The notes under the pieces are model-generated. The model had not been told where the DNA came from and did not search any database. It was given only the letters and a program-made list of their open reading frames with translations. A program made the translations under genes and the position numbers. From Lachnospiraceae bacterium UBA3638 (lineage in GTDB: Bacteria > Bacillota > Clostridia > Lachnospirales > Lachnospiraceae): a DNA stretch of 40,523 nt. Each line of letters starts with the position of its first letter. The first letter of the stretch is position 1. Below, piece by piece: positions 15,044 to 24,231 of the stretch. The stretch spans positions 1 to 40,523 of the forward strand of contig DFKT01000063.1 of the NCBI GenBank assembly GCA_002373595.1, given 5' to 3'.

Positions 15044-16613
15044 ATAAAAGGGGTTTTAAGATCCTCACCGTGAAAACGGCTGCGAGCGGTATTATGATCA
15101 AAAAGTAAGGCATACAGTATCTGGACTTCGATTCCCAGAAAAACTGGAAAATAAAGCCTCCGATGAAATAGATCTCAGGGATATGATACTCGACTTCCAT
15201 CTTGGCACGCTTTGCAAAAAGATCCGCCAAGCCTCCGGAGAATGCAGTTATATATACTATCAGCATAAGGCATGCACTTATCTCATACATTGCATGGATA
15301 AGAGGACCGTCCAGCCACTGTCTGTATTCATCGGTCATCTCATCCCACATATTCTGAGGATACATGGTCATAGCGAGACTTTCCCACCAGGGATCGCACC
15401 ACTGATATCTCGTCTTGGTTATAAAGAATGTCTTATCTCTTTCCCCCGAGATATACTCATGTACAGCCTTTCTGAGCCCGGCTCTGACCTCTCTCGCCGT
15501 TGCCCCGGTATCACCGTTGTTTGCATCATACATGTGAAATGGCAGATAATTATGGCTTCCGGGACCGAAACTGCAATCGTCACCCTCCGCAGTTATTCCC
15601 ATGAGAAGCCATGCGGACTGCGGGATGACATTCTTCTCTTCTATGCCTGTAAGAGCTTTAAACTTGTAATCGCTGAACGCGCGTACAGCAAATACGGACG
15701 ATACGAGAAGTGCCATCGATACGACACCGACGATCAAAGCGTTTCTGAAATACTTCCTGCTGCCGATCGTAAAAGCAGCGAGCGAACAGAATATCGCAGC
15801 CGTACCGATAAGACTTCCCATGTAGACCATATATGCCGCTGCATTAAAAACCAGTACAAGTGCCAACCAGACAAATTTGCTCTTACTCTCATTTCCGTAG
15901 CGTGACTTGTCATAAAACATGCACAGAGCCCGGAATGCGAGCACCGTAAAGCAGATAAAAAGCGAAGTTCCGTACACCAGGCTCGTGTAGATAAGAGGCG
16001 GAGCAAAGAGCGTATAGAAAAGTGCGGTAAGGACTACCGCTCTGCGATTACGCGACCTCTGCCATGCGATACCGCACAGTCCCCACATGGTCAGTATATC
16101 CGCTCCGATATTTACTATCCTGATGGATGTGGCGGGATCCGCTCCAAGCACTTTGATGATATATCTCATCGCTACTATGACGCTCCACTGATTGGAGCAC
16201 CTGATGAGGTATACCGCGTACGGAGCCACATCGCCCTGCAGTTTTCCCGCTGTGACGGAAGCCACATACCAGATGATAGCCTGATCAGCCATCGGTTCAA
16301 ATATATTCTTCTGCTGCCAGAGATACGCAAATACAGCTATAAATACCGAGCATATCACCAGGAATCCAACTGTTGCTCTGGTGTCATTTCGAAGCTTGCG
16401 GCCTGCTGCCGTGAGCCCTTTACAGACCACTGCTGCCAGTGCGAGAATCCCGAGGGCAAGAGGTATATCCACTTTCAGATTTCTGGTTCCCAATGTGATC
16501 GTCTCATCGTAGGTATAGTAATCCATGACTCCGACGGTACGCAAAGAAAGCCATATAAGAACAGCCAGAAAGAATACAAATATAGCGATCACAGCATTGC
16601 GCAGAGCCTTCAT
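15036..16613 (-). CDS. GT-C-like polytopic membrane glycosyltransferase (tentative)
   Basis: The 525-residue protein has about ten membrane spans. It has a short charged segment after spans 1-2, a large extracytoplasmic region near residues 340-440 (rich in Trp and Asp) and a C-terminal FFWESKSRYCMPYFLIIIPL. An aromatic/Arg-Tyr motif next to a last span is common in GT-C enzymes of the GT39/PMT type that use lipid-linked sugars. The usual acidic pair in the first loop is not certain (MDYYTYDE near 30-37 is a candidate), so the call rests mainly on topology. It overlaps the rsgA stop by 4 bp and closes the prkC-rsgA operon at the position where many Firmicutes carry rpe. Target and donor are unknown. 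Confidence 0.6.
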   Translation of the reverse strand: MKALRNAVIAIFVFFLAVLIWLSLRTVGVMDYYTYDETITLGTRNLKVDIPLALGILALAAVVCKGLTAAGRKLRNDTRATVGFLVICSVFIAVFAYLWQQKNIFEPMADQAIIWYVASVTAGKLQGDVAPYAVYLIRCSNQWSVIVAMRYIIKVLGADPATSIRIVNIGADILTMWGLCGIAWQRSRNRRAVVLTALFYTLFAPPLIYTSLVYGTSLFICFTVLAFRALCMFYDKSRYGNESKSKFVWLALVLVFNAAAYMVYMGSLIGTAAIFCSLAAFTIGSRKYFRNALIVGVVSMALLVSSVFAVRAFSDYKFKALTGIEEKNVIPQSAWLLMGITAEGDDCSFGPGSHNYLPFHMYDANNGDTGATAREVRAGLRKAVHEYISGERDKTFFITKTRYQWCDPWWESLAMTMYPQNMWDEMTDEYRQWLDGPLIHAMYEISACLMLIVYITAFSGGLADLFAKRAKMEVEYHIPEIYFIGGFIFQFFWESKSRYCMPYFLIIIPLAAVFTVRILKPLLFD

Positions 16614-17476
16614 ATCCTGCCTCTTTGTTCGAGTTCCGAATACAGCTTCGTATATCCCTTATATCTCTCTTCGCCCACAAGACCCTTTTCTACGGCTCTC
16701 TTTACGCCGCAGTCCGGCTCATGAGTATGGGAGCATGGAGAGAATCTGCATTCGCCGGTATATTCCGCAAATTCAGGATAATACTTCCGGAGTTCATCCT
16801 TTCCCATCCTCGGGAGATTCAGGCTTCCGAATCCGGGGGTATCTATCAGATATGAGTCCTCAGCTATCCTGAAAAGCTCGCTGTGCCTGGTAGTATGCTT
16901 TCCTCTTCCGAGCTTCTCACTCAGCTCTCCTGCCTGCATAAGTTCACATCCGGTAAGAGCATTCAGGATACTGGATTTACCCACTCCGCTGGGTCCGGCT
17001 ACGGTAGTGGTCTTACCGCGCAGGAATTCTTTAAGTGTATCTATACCCTCTCCCGTCCTGGCACTTACGGGAAGGACCCTGTAACCCGCCTTTTCATATA
17101 TGCTGCTGTAATGAGTGCACAATTCCGAAGAGAGATCTTCTTTATTGAAAACTATGAGAACAGGGAGCCCCACTACTCCCATCATGATAAGCATCCTGTC
17201 GAGAAGACCGAATGAAGGATCCGGATCTTTCACTGCAAATACGACAAGTGCCTGATCGACATTTGCCACGCTCGGCCTTATGAGTTCGTTTTTTCTGGGG
17301 AGAATAGAATCGATACTGCCCTCCTCCCCGAAAACGCTTATAACAACCCTGTCCCCGGGAAGGGGTTTTGTTCCGTCTTTTCTGAATATGCCCTTGGCTT
17401 TGCATTCATAGACAGTGCCGCCGCAGTCGACGTAATAGAATCCGGCGATGCCCTTTACGATCCTGCCTTCAGCCAT
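16610..17476 (-). CDS. rsgA: Ribosome small-subunit-dependent GTPase RsgA (YloQ/CpgA)
   Basis: The 288-residue protein has the RsgA architecture. An OB-fold (1-65) is followed by a circularly permuted GTPase with NKED at 111-114 before the P-loop GPSGVGKS at 161-168 and DTPGF at 212-216. A zinc-binding C-terminal domain has C243, C248, H250 and C256. RsgA assists late 30S subunit maturation and is activated by the ribosome. The gene begins 3 bp after the prkC stop, with AAGGA inside the end of prkC. In Bacillus the orthologue is a PrkC substrate, so the pairing is functional as well as positional. Length and motifs are complete. Confidence 0.97.
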   Translation of the reverse strand: MAEGRIVKGIAGFYYVDCGGTVYECKAKGIFRKDGTKPLPGDRVVISVFGEEGSIDSILPRKNELIRPSVANVDQALVVFAVKDPDPSFGLLDRMLIMMGVVGLPVLIVFNKEDLSSELCTHYSSIYEKAGYRVLPVSARTGEGIDTLKEFLRGKTTTVAGPSGVGKSSILNALTGCELMQAGELSEKLGRGKHTTRHSELFRIAEDSYLIDTPGFGSLNLPRMGKDELRKYYPEFAEYTGECRFSPCSHTHEPDCGVKRAVEKGLVGEERYKGYTKLYSELEQRGRI

Positions 17477-17479
17477 CCT

Positions 17480-19624
17480 TTATTCCTTGGTGAATTCGAC
17501 CGCACGCGTGATCGTCTCGGTCTTCTTTTCTTTGATAGTTTTTACCGTTTCATTACCATCAGCATCAGTTTCCTTTTCCTGGGTTTCCACTTCGTATTCA
17601 AATGTAAGCGTAAGTGTTCCCTTCGGAGTCTTTATGCCGTTGATAGATCCTCCGGTATAGGGGAATACATCCGTCGTGTATTTCAGTAGCTCAGTACCGT
17701 CTTCCCCAACAAGTCTGATATCAGTCTTCGTACCGGATTCGTAATTCTTCGTCTCTTCAACTGTCGGTCCCGCTACGTTTATCTTGTACTTGTATGTAAC
17801 ATCCGCGGGGCCGAGGCTTACCTGTACGCTAATTGAGCTTCCGGCATCGACATATGATCCGACAGCAGGATTCTGGTAGCAGATATTTCCTGCAGGCTGA
17901 TCGTTACTGTGGACTTTCTCGATCTTGTCTATCTTGATGCCGTTCTCTATGGCAAGTATTATCGCATCCTCTTCCGTCTTTCCGACGAAATCAGGCACCT
18001 TTACCTTCTTATCCTCTTTGCCGCTGCTGACCTTGACTACTATAGCGGATCCCTTGGGTACCTTCGTACCTGCGGAAGGGCTCTGGCTTATTACCTTACC
18101 CGCCTCCACGGTATCGGATGGTTCCTCCACCTTGTTAACGATAAATCCCGATGCGGCCAGAGTGCTGTTGGCCTGTTCAAAAGAGCTGCCTGTTACATCG
18201 GGCATGGTAACGCCCTCAGTTCCGGAGCTGGCGATCAGAGTAACCTCTCCGCCCTTCTCTACCTGAGTACCCGAAGGAGTTTCCTGAGAGATGACCACAC
18301 CGGATGCTACAGTATCGGACTCCTGATACTCTACCTTGGGCACGAGTCCGACATCAAAGAGAGCATTCCTTGCATCGTCAACATTCTTGCCCACCAAACT
18401 GGGCATAAGTACATACTCTGCCTCCTTTACGGGAGTCTTGTTCTCATCCTCCGAGATGACAGGGCTGTCCGGCTCAACCGGTTCTTCATCGGCTGTCTTT
18501 CCGAAGAGCTTAACTGCCAGTATGATGATGATCGCAACTATCACTATTCCCGCAAGTATGGCAAGGAGTGTTGTCACCTTCTCCATCTTGGGATCGTATT
18601 CATAATCGTCCTCGGGATCGTTATACATCCCGTCATCGGCATATCCGTCATTGGCGAGTCTCATCGTATCCTCGCCGGGATAATCCTCCTGATCGGCATA
18701 TCCGTACGAACCCGTCTGGTTCCTTATCTCATCGAGTTCCTCGTCGGTGACTGCTCTGGTCTCTCCGTCCGTTATGGGGTCAACCCTTACGACGAAGTCC
18801 TCATCGGGAGTAAGCAGAGCCTGCTTTAAGTCATCTACGAGTTCATGCATATTCTGATATCTCCTGTCGGGAGATTTCTCGCAGCACTTGTAGATAATAT
18901 CCTCTACGCAGTACGGTATCTCATCCACATATTCCCTGGGAGAAGGCATCTCCTCCTGAATATGCTTAATGGCAATGGCAACGGTCGTCTCTCCGTTGAA
19001 GGGCACGCGTCCTGTGAGCATCTCAAAGAGAGTGATACCGAGACTGTATATATCGCTCTTCTCATCCGAGTAACCGCCTCTGGCCTGCTCGGGAGAAGTA
19101 TAATGCACCGATCCCATTACATTGGACGTGATGGTATTGCTGGTAGCGGCCTTGGCAATTCCGAAGTCGGTAACCTTGACCTTTCCGTCCATGGAGATGA
19201 TTATATTCTGAGGTTTGATATCACGGTGAATGATATGATTGTTGTGAGCGGCCTCTATTCCGAGACCTACCTGAATAGCTATACTTACGGCTTCCTTGTA
19301 GGTAAGGCGCGCCTTCTTTTCGATGTATTTCTTGAGCGTAATGCCCTCTACGAGCTCCATTACGATATAGTTGATGCCGTTCTCTTCACCTACATCGTAA
19401 ACATTTACGATATTTTGGTGCATGAGACCTGCTGCAGCCTGAGCCTCAACACGGAATTTGGAAACGAAATTCTCGTTCTCGGAAAACTCCTGCTTAAGAA
19501 CCTTAACCGCTACATTGCGGATAAGCTTCTGGTCTTTAGCCTTATATACATCGGACATTCCGCCCGTTCCGATCTTTTCGAGGATCTCATATCTGTCCCC
19601 GAGGATCATTCCAATCTTGATCAT
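17480..19624 (-). CDS. prkC: PASTA-domain Ser/Thr protein kinase PrkC (Stk)
   Basis: The 714-residue kinase has a Hanks-type catalytic domain (about 10-270) with the Gly-rich loop GTGGMSDVYKA, ATP-binding K41, catalytic D135 in HRDIKPQN and the DFG at 153-155. An acidic juxtamembrane stretch (about 300-347) leads to one membrane span (351-373). Three PASTA repeats (about 403-470, 471-538, 540-605) and a C-terminal extracellular extension of about 100 residues with no named domain complete it. PASTA kinases sense muropeptides or lipid II and regulate growth, dormancy exit and cell-wall metabolism. The partner phosphatase gene ends 11 bp upstream, and rsgA follows. The active site looks intact. 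Whether the C-terminal extension is a degenerate fourth repeat or an Ig-like domain is not clear. Confidence 0.97.
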   Translation of the reverse strand: MIKIGMILGDRYEILEKIGTGGMSDVYKAKDQKLIRNVAVKVLKQEFSENENFVSKFRVEAQAAAGLMHQNIVNVYDVGEENGINYIVMELVEGITLKKYIEKKARLTYKEAVSIAIQVGLGIEAAHNNHIIHRDIKPQNIIISMDGKVKVTDFGIAKAATSNTITSNVMGSVHYTSPEQARGGYSDEKSDIYSLGITLFEMLTGRVPFNGETTVAIAIKHIQEEMPSPREYVDEIPYCVEDIIYKCCEKSPDRRYQNMHELVDDLKQALLTPDEDFVVRVDPITDGETRAVTDEELDEIRNQTGSYGYADQEDYPGEDTMRLANDGYADDGMYNDPEDDYEYDPKMEKVTTLLAILAGIVIVAIIIILAVKLFGKTADEEPVEPDSPVISEDENKTPVKEAEYVLMPSLVGKNVDDARNALFDVGLVPKVEYQESDTVASGVVISQETPSGTQVEKGGEVTLIASSGTEGVTMPDVTGSSFEQANSTLAASGFIVNKVEEPSDTVEAGKVISQSPSAGTKVPKGSAIVVKVSSGKEDKKVKVPDFVGKTEEDAIILAIENGIKIDKIEKVHSNDQPAGNICYQNPAVGSYVDAGSSISVQVSLGPADVTYKYKINVAGPTVEETKNYESGTKTDIRLVGEDGTELLKYTTDVFPYTGGSINGIKTPKGTLTLTFEYEVETQEKETDADGNETVKTIKEKKTETITRAVEFTKE

Positions 19625-19635
19625 AATGCCAATCC

Positions 19636-20367
19636 TTACTTTTCGTACTTGATCAGGACGACGGAGATATTATCCCGCCCTCCTCTTGCGTTTGCCGTAT
19701 CGACAAGCTTAATAGCCGCATCCGGGATATCCCTGGCGGCACTTATCACTGTACGTATCTTGCTGTCTTCAAGCATATTGGTGAGTCCGTCCGTACACAT
19801 GAGCACATAATCTCCGTCCTCAAGATCGACGGTAAAATAATCCGGCTCGACTGTATCCGCCACACCCACTGCTCTGGTGATCTTGTTCTTGTCGGGATGA
19901 TTGCGAGCTGACTCCCTGGCTATGATGCCTTTCCTTACCATCTCCTCAACAAGAGAGTGATCCATGGTGACCTGCCTGATCTCATCGTCCCTTAAGAGAT
20001 AAAGTCTGCTGTCTCCGACATTGGCCACATAGAGGATCCCGTCCATAACGCATGAAGCAACAAGGGTCGTACCCATTCCTTCAAGAGCTTTATCCTCGGA
20101 GGATTTCCTGTAGACCGTTTCGTTTGCCGCAGCTATACCCTTTGCAAGTATGTCCTTGGGATCCGATCCGTCACAGCCCATTATGGTCTCGACCATAGTC
20201 TCAACGGCTGTCTTGGACGCAAAATCACCGGCCGCATGTCCACCCATGCCGTCGGCAACTATGAAAAGATCCGGTAACCCACCTACCGCAACCTCCGAGG
20301 TGAAAACGGAGTCCTGGTTTACCTTCCTCTTTTTTCCGATATCAGATTTTGAAAAGGTCTTCAGCAA
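19636..20367 (-). CDS. prpC: PP2C-type Ser/Thr phosphatase PrpC (Stp)
   Basis: The 243-residue protein is a minimal PPM/PP2C phosphatase. It begins with SDIGKKRKVNQDS, whose R and D are the conserved phosphate/metal residues. It continues with VADGMGGHAAGD (D39, G40, metal site) and ends with CTDGLTNML and GGRDNISVVL, which give the last metal ligands. It reverses phosphorylation by the adjacent PASTA kinase. The coding region overlaps the end of rlmN by 7 bp and lies 11 bp before prkC, the usual Firmicutes order. It is cytoplasmic, and nothing looks truncated. Confidence 0.97.
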   Translation of the reverse strand: MLKTFSKSDIGKKRKVNQDSVFTSEVAVGGLPDLFIVADGMGGHAAGDFASKTAVETMVETIMGCDGSDPKDILAKGIAAANETVYRKSSEDKALEGMGTTLVASCVMDGILYVANVGDSRLYLLRDDEIRQVTMDHSLVEEMVRKGIIARESARNHPDKNKITRAVGVADTVEPDYFTVDLEDGDYVLMCTDGLTNMLEDSKIRTVISAARDIPDAAIKLVDTANARGGRDNISVVLIKYEK

Positions 20368-21416
20368 ACAAAATCTCCCGTCAGCGTACGTCTCCTAAGT
20401 TGTCCGCACGCGCCGTCTATATCTCTTCCGAGTTCCCTTCTAATAGTAGCATTTATTCTGTTTTTTTCAAGTTTTTTCTGGAATCCGATGACCCTGTCCT
20501 TATCAGGAGCCGACATACCGTTTTCCCTTACCGGATTTACCGGGATGAGATTAATGTGCGCACCTGCCGACCCGGCAAGTACGCTTAATTCCTCCGCATC
20601 CGCATCGGTATCATTCTGTCCTGATATCAGGCTGTACTCAAAGGTCACCCTTCTTCCCGTTTTGTCAAAATAGAATCTGCAGGCATCCATGAGCTCTGCA
20701 ATGGAATATCTGTTCGCTATGGGCATGATAAGACGCCTTTTCTCATCATTTGGAGCGTGGAGCGAGATCGCCAGCGTAACCGGCAGGCCCTCCTCCGCAA
20801 ATCTCTTTATCTCGGGTACCAATCCGCAGGTGGAGACCGTTATGCTCCTCCTGCTCAGGCCGTATCCTCTCTCATCAGAAATGAGCCTGATGAATCTGAT
20901 CAGATTATCGTAATTGTCCATCGGCTCACCCATACCCATGACGACTATACCGGACACCCTCTCACCCGTATCCTTGAGTATCGTATAGATCTGACCCGTC
21001 ATTTCAGAGGCCGCCAGACTTCTTGACAATCCGTCAACGGTTGAAGCACAGAATTTGCAGCCCATCCTGCAGCCCACCTGCGAGGATATACATACGGTAT
21101 TTCCGTGCTTATATTTCATAAAGACGCTCTCGACCAGCTCGCCGTCATGCATCTTAAGCAGATACTTTCTTGTACCGTCCGTCGCTGACTCCTGTACCCT
21201 TACCTTCTCAGGCAGGGAGATATATGCCGACTCAGCCAGTTTACCTCTGAGTGCGGCGGGCAGATTGGTCATCTCTTCAAAGCTCCCCACCCTGTGGGCA
21301 TGGAGCCACTCAAAAATCTGCTTCGATCTGAAAGCACCCTGCCCCTCCATAACGGGGAGAGCCGCTATCTCTTCCGGGAAGAGAGACGATATGTCCGTTT
21401 CGCTCATTCCTGCCAC
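20361..21416 (-). CDS. rlmN: Dual-specificity 23S rRNA/tRNA adenine-C2 methyltransferase RlmN
   Basis: The 351-residue radical SAM enzyme has the cluster-binding motif C116-x3-C120-x2-C123 (GCRMGCKFC). It also carries VVMGMGEPMDNYDN and the C-terminal methyl-carrier cysteine C337 in GACGQLR. RlmN methylates A2503 of 23S rRNA and A37 of some tRNAs, which affects translational fidelity. The likely start is GTG 21416 with GAGG 7 bases upstream. ATG 21407 is the alternative. The gene starts 32 bp after rsmB and overlaps prpC by 7 bp. Related Cfr resistance enzymes share the fold, but operon position and motifs favour RlmN. Confidence 0.96.
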   Translation of the reverse strand: MAGMSETDISSLFPEEIAALPVMEGQGAFRSKQIFEWLHAHRVGSFEEMTNLPAALRGKLAESAYISLPEKVRVQESATDGTRKYLLKMHDGELVESVFMKYKHGNTVCISSQVGCRMGCKFCASTVDGLSRSLAASEMTGQIYTILKDTGERVSGIVVMGMGEPMDNYDNLIRFIRLISDERGYGLSRRSITVSTCGLVPEIKRFAEEGLPVTLAISLHAPNDEKRRLIMPIANRYSIAELMDACRFYFDKTGRRVTFEYSLISGQNDTDADAEELSVLAGSAGAHINLIPVNPVRENGMSAPDKDRVIGFQKKLEKNRINATIRRELGRDIDGACGQLRRRTLTGDFVC

Positions 21417-21448
21417 TTCAAAACCTCATTTATCACTGCATATATTCA

Positions 21449-22762
21449 TTAACTTTTTGTCATTACGCAATAAAAGAACCCGTCATGCCCTTCTTCGTCC
21501 GGCAGGAGCTGTTCGGGACCCTTTACCTTTTCGAATCCGAGCTCACGGCAGATCCTTTCCGCCATATCCTCATTCTCGGTCCGCCTTATCGTGCAGGTCG
21601 AATAAAACAGTTTACCGCCCCGCCTTACATATCCGGCGCAGGCCTTTGCTATCTCCCACTGAAGCACAGGGAGGTCCTCAAGCCTGCCTGTGTCCGTATT
21701 GTATTTGATATCCCTCTTCTTACCCATAACGCCGAGACCGCTGCAGGGAACGTCGAGGATCAGTACATCGGCTTTCCCCATAAGTTCCGGATCGGTCACG
21801 CTCGCGTCATGAACAGAAGTCTTAATATTTACCGCCCTCATCCTGAGAGCATTCTCTTTTATCCTGCTTATCTTTTTCTCCGAGATGTCCCCGGATATCA
21901 CGGTCCCTTCGGGGCCGGTGAGTTCAGAAGCAAGAAGACTCTTTCCTCCGGGAGATGCACATACATCCACCACGGTATCCCCTTTCTTTATGCCCGCCTG
22001 CAGGAGAGCGTACGCCCCGGAAGCATCCTGTACGGTAAATAGTCCCTCATCATATCCGGGCAGTATCCTTAGATCACCGGCAGAATCAGCCAGGTATACC
22101 AGCTCGCATCTGCTGCTCTGCCTTAATCGGACACCTGCTGCCGTTATAGCATCCTTCGCCTTCCCGATCTCCCCGGAGCTCATATCCGCTCTGAATCTTA
22201 TCGGCACGGGCGGGATGAGATTCTGTGCGCGCAGTATCTGCTCAGTCTCTTCTATGCCTCTCTCGTTCATAAGGAGCTTTACGACTTCCTCAGGCACGGA
22301 ATAACAGACGGAAAAGTACTTTGTCGGATCTTCTCCTCTTTCGGGCAGGATCTCTTTGTCCTTCTCATCCGATATCTTTCTAAGGACCGCATTTGCAAAG
22401 CCTGAAAGTCCTTTTAACCCGCGCTTTTTGACAAGCTCCACCGACTCGGAGCATACCGCATACCCCACGGAAGAATCCATAAAAACCAGCTCATATGCAG
22501 CCATGCGAAGCACATTTCTCATGACAGGCTTCATCTTCCTTACAGGAGTATTCGAATACCGGTTTATGCGATAGTCGAGACTTATCCTTTTCTCGAGGGT
22601 ACCCTCATAGAGTCTCTTTATGAATGCCTTTTCCTTTTGATCCAGGTCTTTGTTCTTTTCAAAAACTTCAGCCGAGACAGCATCGGAAAGTATCGCATGA
22701 CTTCCGTTTTGCTTCTCGGCCTTAAGCAGCATATCGAGTACTGTTTCTCTTAAGGGACTCAT
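21449..22762 (-). CDS. rsmB: 16S rRNA m5C967 methyltransferase RsmB
   Basis: The 437-residue protein has an N-terminal NusB-like RNA-binding domain (1-135). A Fmu/RsmB catalytic domain follows, with SAM-binding VVDVCASPGGKSLLASEL (264-281). The two active-site cysteines are C340 in LDVPCSGLG and C390 in FYSTCTI; the second is the usual nucleophile and the first releases the product. Family knowledge assigns methylation of C967 in 16S rRNA. The start codon overlaps the fmt stop as ATGA. It is the normal partner of fmt in Firmicutes operons. Confidence 0.95.
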   Translation of the reverse strand: MSPLRETVLDMLLKAEKQNGSHAILSDAVSAEVFEKNKDLDQKEKAFIKRLYEGTLEKRISLDYRINRYSNTPVRKMKPVMRNVLRMAAYELVFMDSSVGYAVCSESVELVKKRGLKGLSGFANAVLRKISDEKDKEILPERGEDPTKYFSVCYSVPEEVVKLLMNERGIEETEQILRAQNLIPPVPIRFRADMSSGEIGKAKDAITAAGVRLRQSSRCELVYLADSAGDLRILPGYDEGLFTVQDASGAYALLQAGIKKGDTVVDVCASPGGKSLLASELTGPEGTVISGDISEKKISRIKENALRMRAVNIKTSVHDASVTDPELMGKADVLILDVPCSGLGVMGKKRDIKYNTDTGRLEDLPVLQWEIAKACAGYVRRGGKLFYSTCTIRRTENEDMAERICRELGFEKVKGPEQLLPDEEGHDGFFYCVMTKS

Positions 22763-23712
22763 CCTAAGGTATCTCCCTCTTTAAGTCCGGCTCCCCTTAA
22801 GAAATCTCCGCAGTTCATCCTCTTTTTGCCTTCGAGCTGAACTTCATACACTCTCAGGATTCCCGTACCGCACTCTATATCAAAATATTCTTTTCCAATC
22901 TCGCAAACGGTCGATGCCTCTTTGCCCGCTCCCTTCTTTCTTCCGGCTTTTTCGTCCTCATTAAAACCTTCCGCTTTCCAGATCTTCAGCATTTTGCCGT
23001 TAAGGAATGTAAATGCGCCGGGCCAGGGGTTCATAGCCCTCACCTTTCTGTCCGCTTCCGCTGCGCTCTTCGACAGATCCAGCTTTCCGTCCTCTTTCCT
23101 GATAAGGGGCGCATAGCACGAAAGCGCATCGTCCTGCTTTACAGGCTTAAGCTCTCCTCTCTCAAGGAGACTTACCGCCTCGGCTATAGCCTCTCCTCCG
23201 AGCACCATGAGCTTATCGTGGAGAGTCTCAAATGTATCCGTCTTTTCAATCGGAGTCTTCCTGACATAGAGGATATCTCCGGTATCTATACCCTCATCCA
23301 TCTGCATTATCGTAACGCCGGTCTCTTCCTCGCCGTCTAAGATACAGCGCTGGATCGGTGATGCTCCTCTGTACTTGGGCAGTAAACTCGCATGTACATT
23401 AATGCATCCGTACCTGGGCATACTTAGTATTTCCGATGAGAGTATCTGTCCGAAAGCGGCTACCACAAAAAGATCCGCCTCCACGCCGCGCAGATGCTCC
23501 ACCGCTTCGGGGCGCTTTATCTTCTCCGGCTGCCAGACAGGCAGGCCATGCTCAAGGGCATATACCTTTACGGGAGAAGGAACGGGCTCCCCGCTTCTTC
23601 CCTTCGGTCTGTCGGGCTGAGTTATCACGAGTGTGATCTCATGTCCTGCTTTTACCAGTCCGTCAAGGGATCCTGCCGCATAATCCGGCGTTCCCATAAA
23701 TACAATCTTCAT
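22759..23712 (-). CDS. fmt: Methionyl-tRNA formyltransferase Fmt
   Basis: The 317-residue enzyme has an N-terminal formyltransferase Rossmann domain with MKIVFMGTPDYA and INVHASLLPKYRGASPIQ. The catalytic triad maps to N105, H107 and D143 (the last in DEGIDTGD, 36 residues after the histidine as in E. coli Fmt). A C-terminal OB-like tRNA-binding domain (about 210-317) follows. It formylates initiator Met-tRNA from 10-formyl-tetrahydrofolate. The gene starts 15 bp after def, whose product removes the formyl group later. AGGA stands 7 bases before the ATG. Confidence 0.97.
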   Translation of the reverse strand: MKIVFMGTPDYAAGSLDGLVKAGHEITLVITQPDRPKGRSGEPVPSPVKVYALEHGLPVWQPEKIKRPEAVEHLRGVEADLFVVAAFGQILSSEILSMPRYGCINVHASLLPKYRGASPIQRCILDGEEETGVTIMQMDEGIDTGDILYVRKTPIEKTDTFETLHDKLMVLGGEAIAEAVSLLERGELKPVKQDDALSCYAPLIRKEDGKLDLSKSAAEADRKVRAMNPWPGAFTFLNGKMLKIWKAEGFNEDEKAGRKKGAGKEASTVCEIGKEYFDIECGTGILRVYEVQLEGKKRMNCGDFLRGAGLKEGDTLG

Positions 23713-23727
23713 ATTCCGTCCTTACTC

Positions 23728-24216
23728 TTAGGACTCCTCGTCCTCGTACTCCTCTTCTCCGGCTTCCATGAGCTCTCCCTCTACCTTTTCGGTATAGAGA
23801 TGTCCGTCGAGATGATCGAGTTCATGGCAGATCGCTCTGGCGAGAAGTTCCTCTCCCTCTATCACATAGGGCTTCATATCCCTGTCATAAGCTTCGCACT
23901 TAACATAGTTGGGTCTTGTAACTATTCCGGCCTTACCGGGAAGTGAAAGGCATCCCTCATTTCCGGTCTGCTCACCGCTTGTCTCTAAGATCTTGGGATT
24001 GATGAGTACGAGAGGATCTTCTCCCGTTACATCTATTACAACGATCCTCTTTAATATTCCCACCTGAGGCGCTGCAAGTCCTACTCCGTTCGCCTCATAC
24101 ATGGTATCGAGCATATCGTCTATGAGTTCCTGAGTGCGCGGCGTTACCTCCTGCACTTCCTTGCATACTTTGTTGAGTACCGGATCTCCGAATTCTCTGA
24201 TATTTCTGATTGCCAT
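23728..24216 (-). CDS. def: Peptide deformylase
   Basis: The 162-residue protein carries all three deformylase motifs: GVGLAAPQ (44-51), EGCLS with metal ligand C89 (87-91) and HELDH (131-135), whose two histidines complete the metal site and whose glutamate is catalytic. It removes N-formyl groups from nascent proteins. Compared with longer type 2 enzymes of Bacilli it is the short type 1 form and has an acidic Glu/Asp tail. A strong GGAGG lies 6 bases before the ATG. It sits between priA and fmt with 15-bp gaps. Confidence 0.97.
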   Translation of the reverse strand: MAIRNIREFGDPVLNKVCKEVQEVTPRTQELIDDMLDTMYEANGVGLAAPQVGILKRIVVIDVTGEDPLVLINPKILETSGEQTGNEGCLSLPGKAGIVTRPNYVKCEAYDRDMKPYVIEGEELLARAICHELDHLDGHLYTEKVEGELMEAGEEEYEDEES

Positions 24217-24231
24217 CTTTTACCTCCGAAT

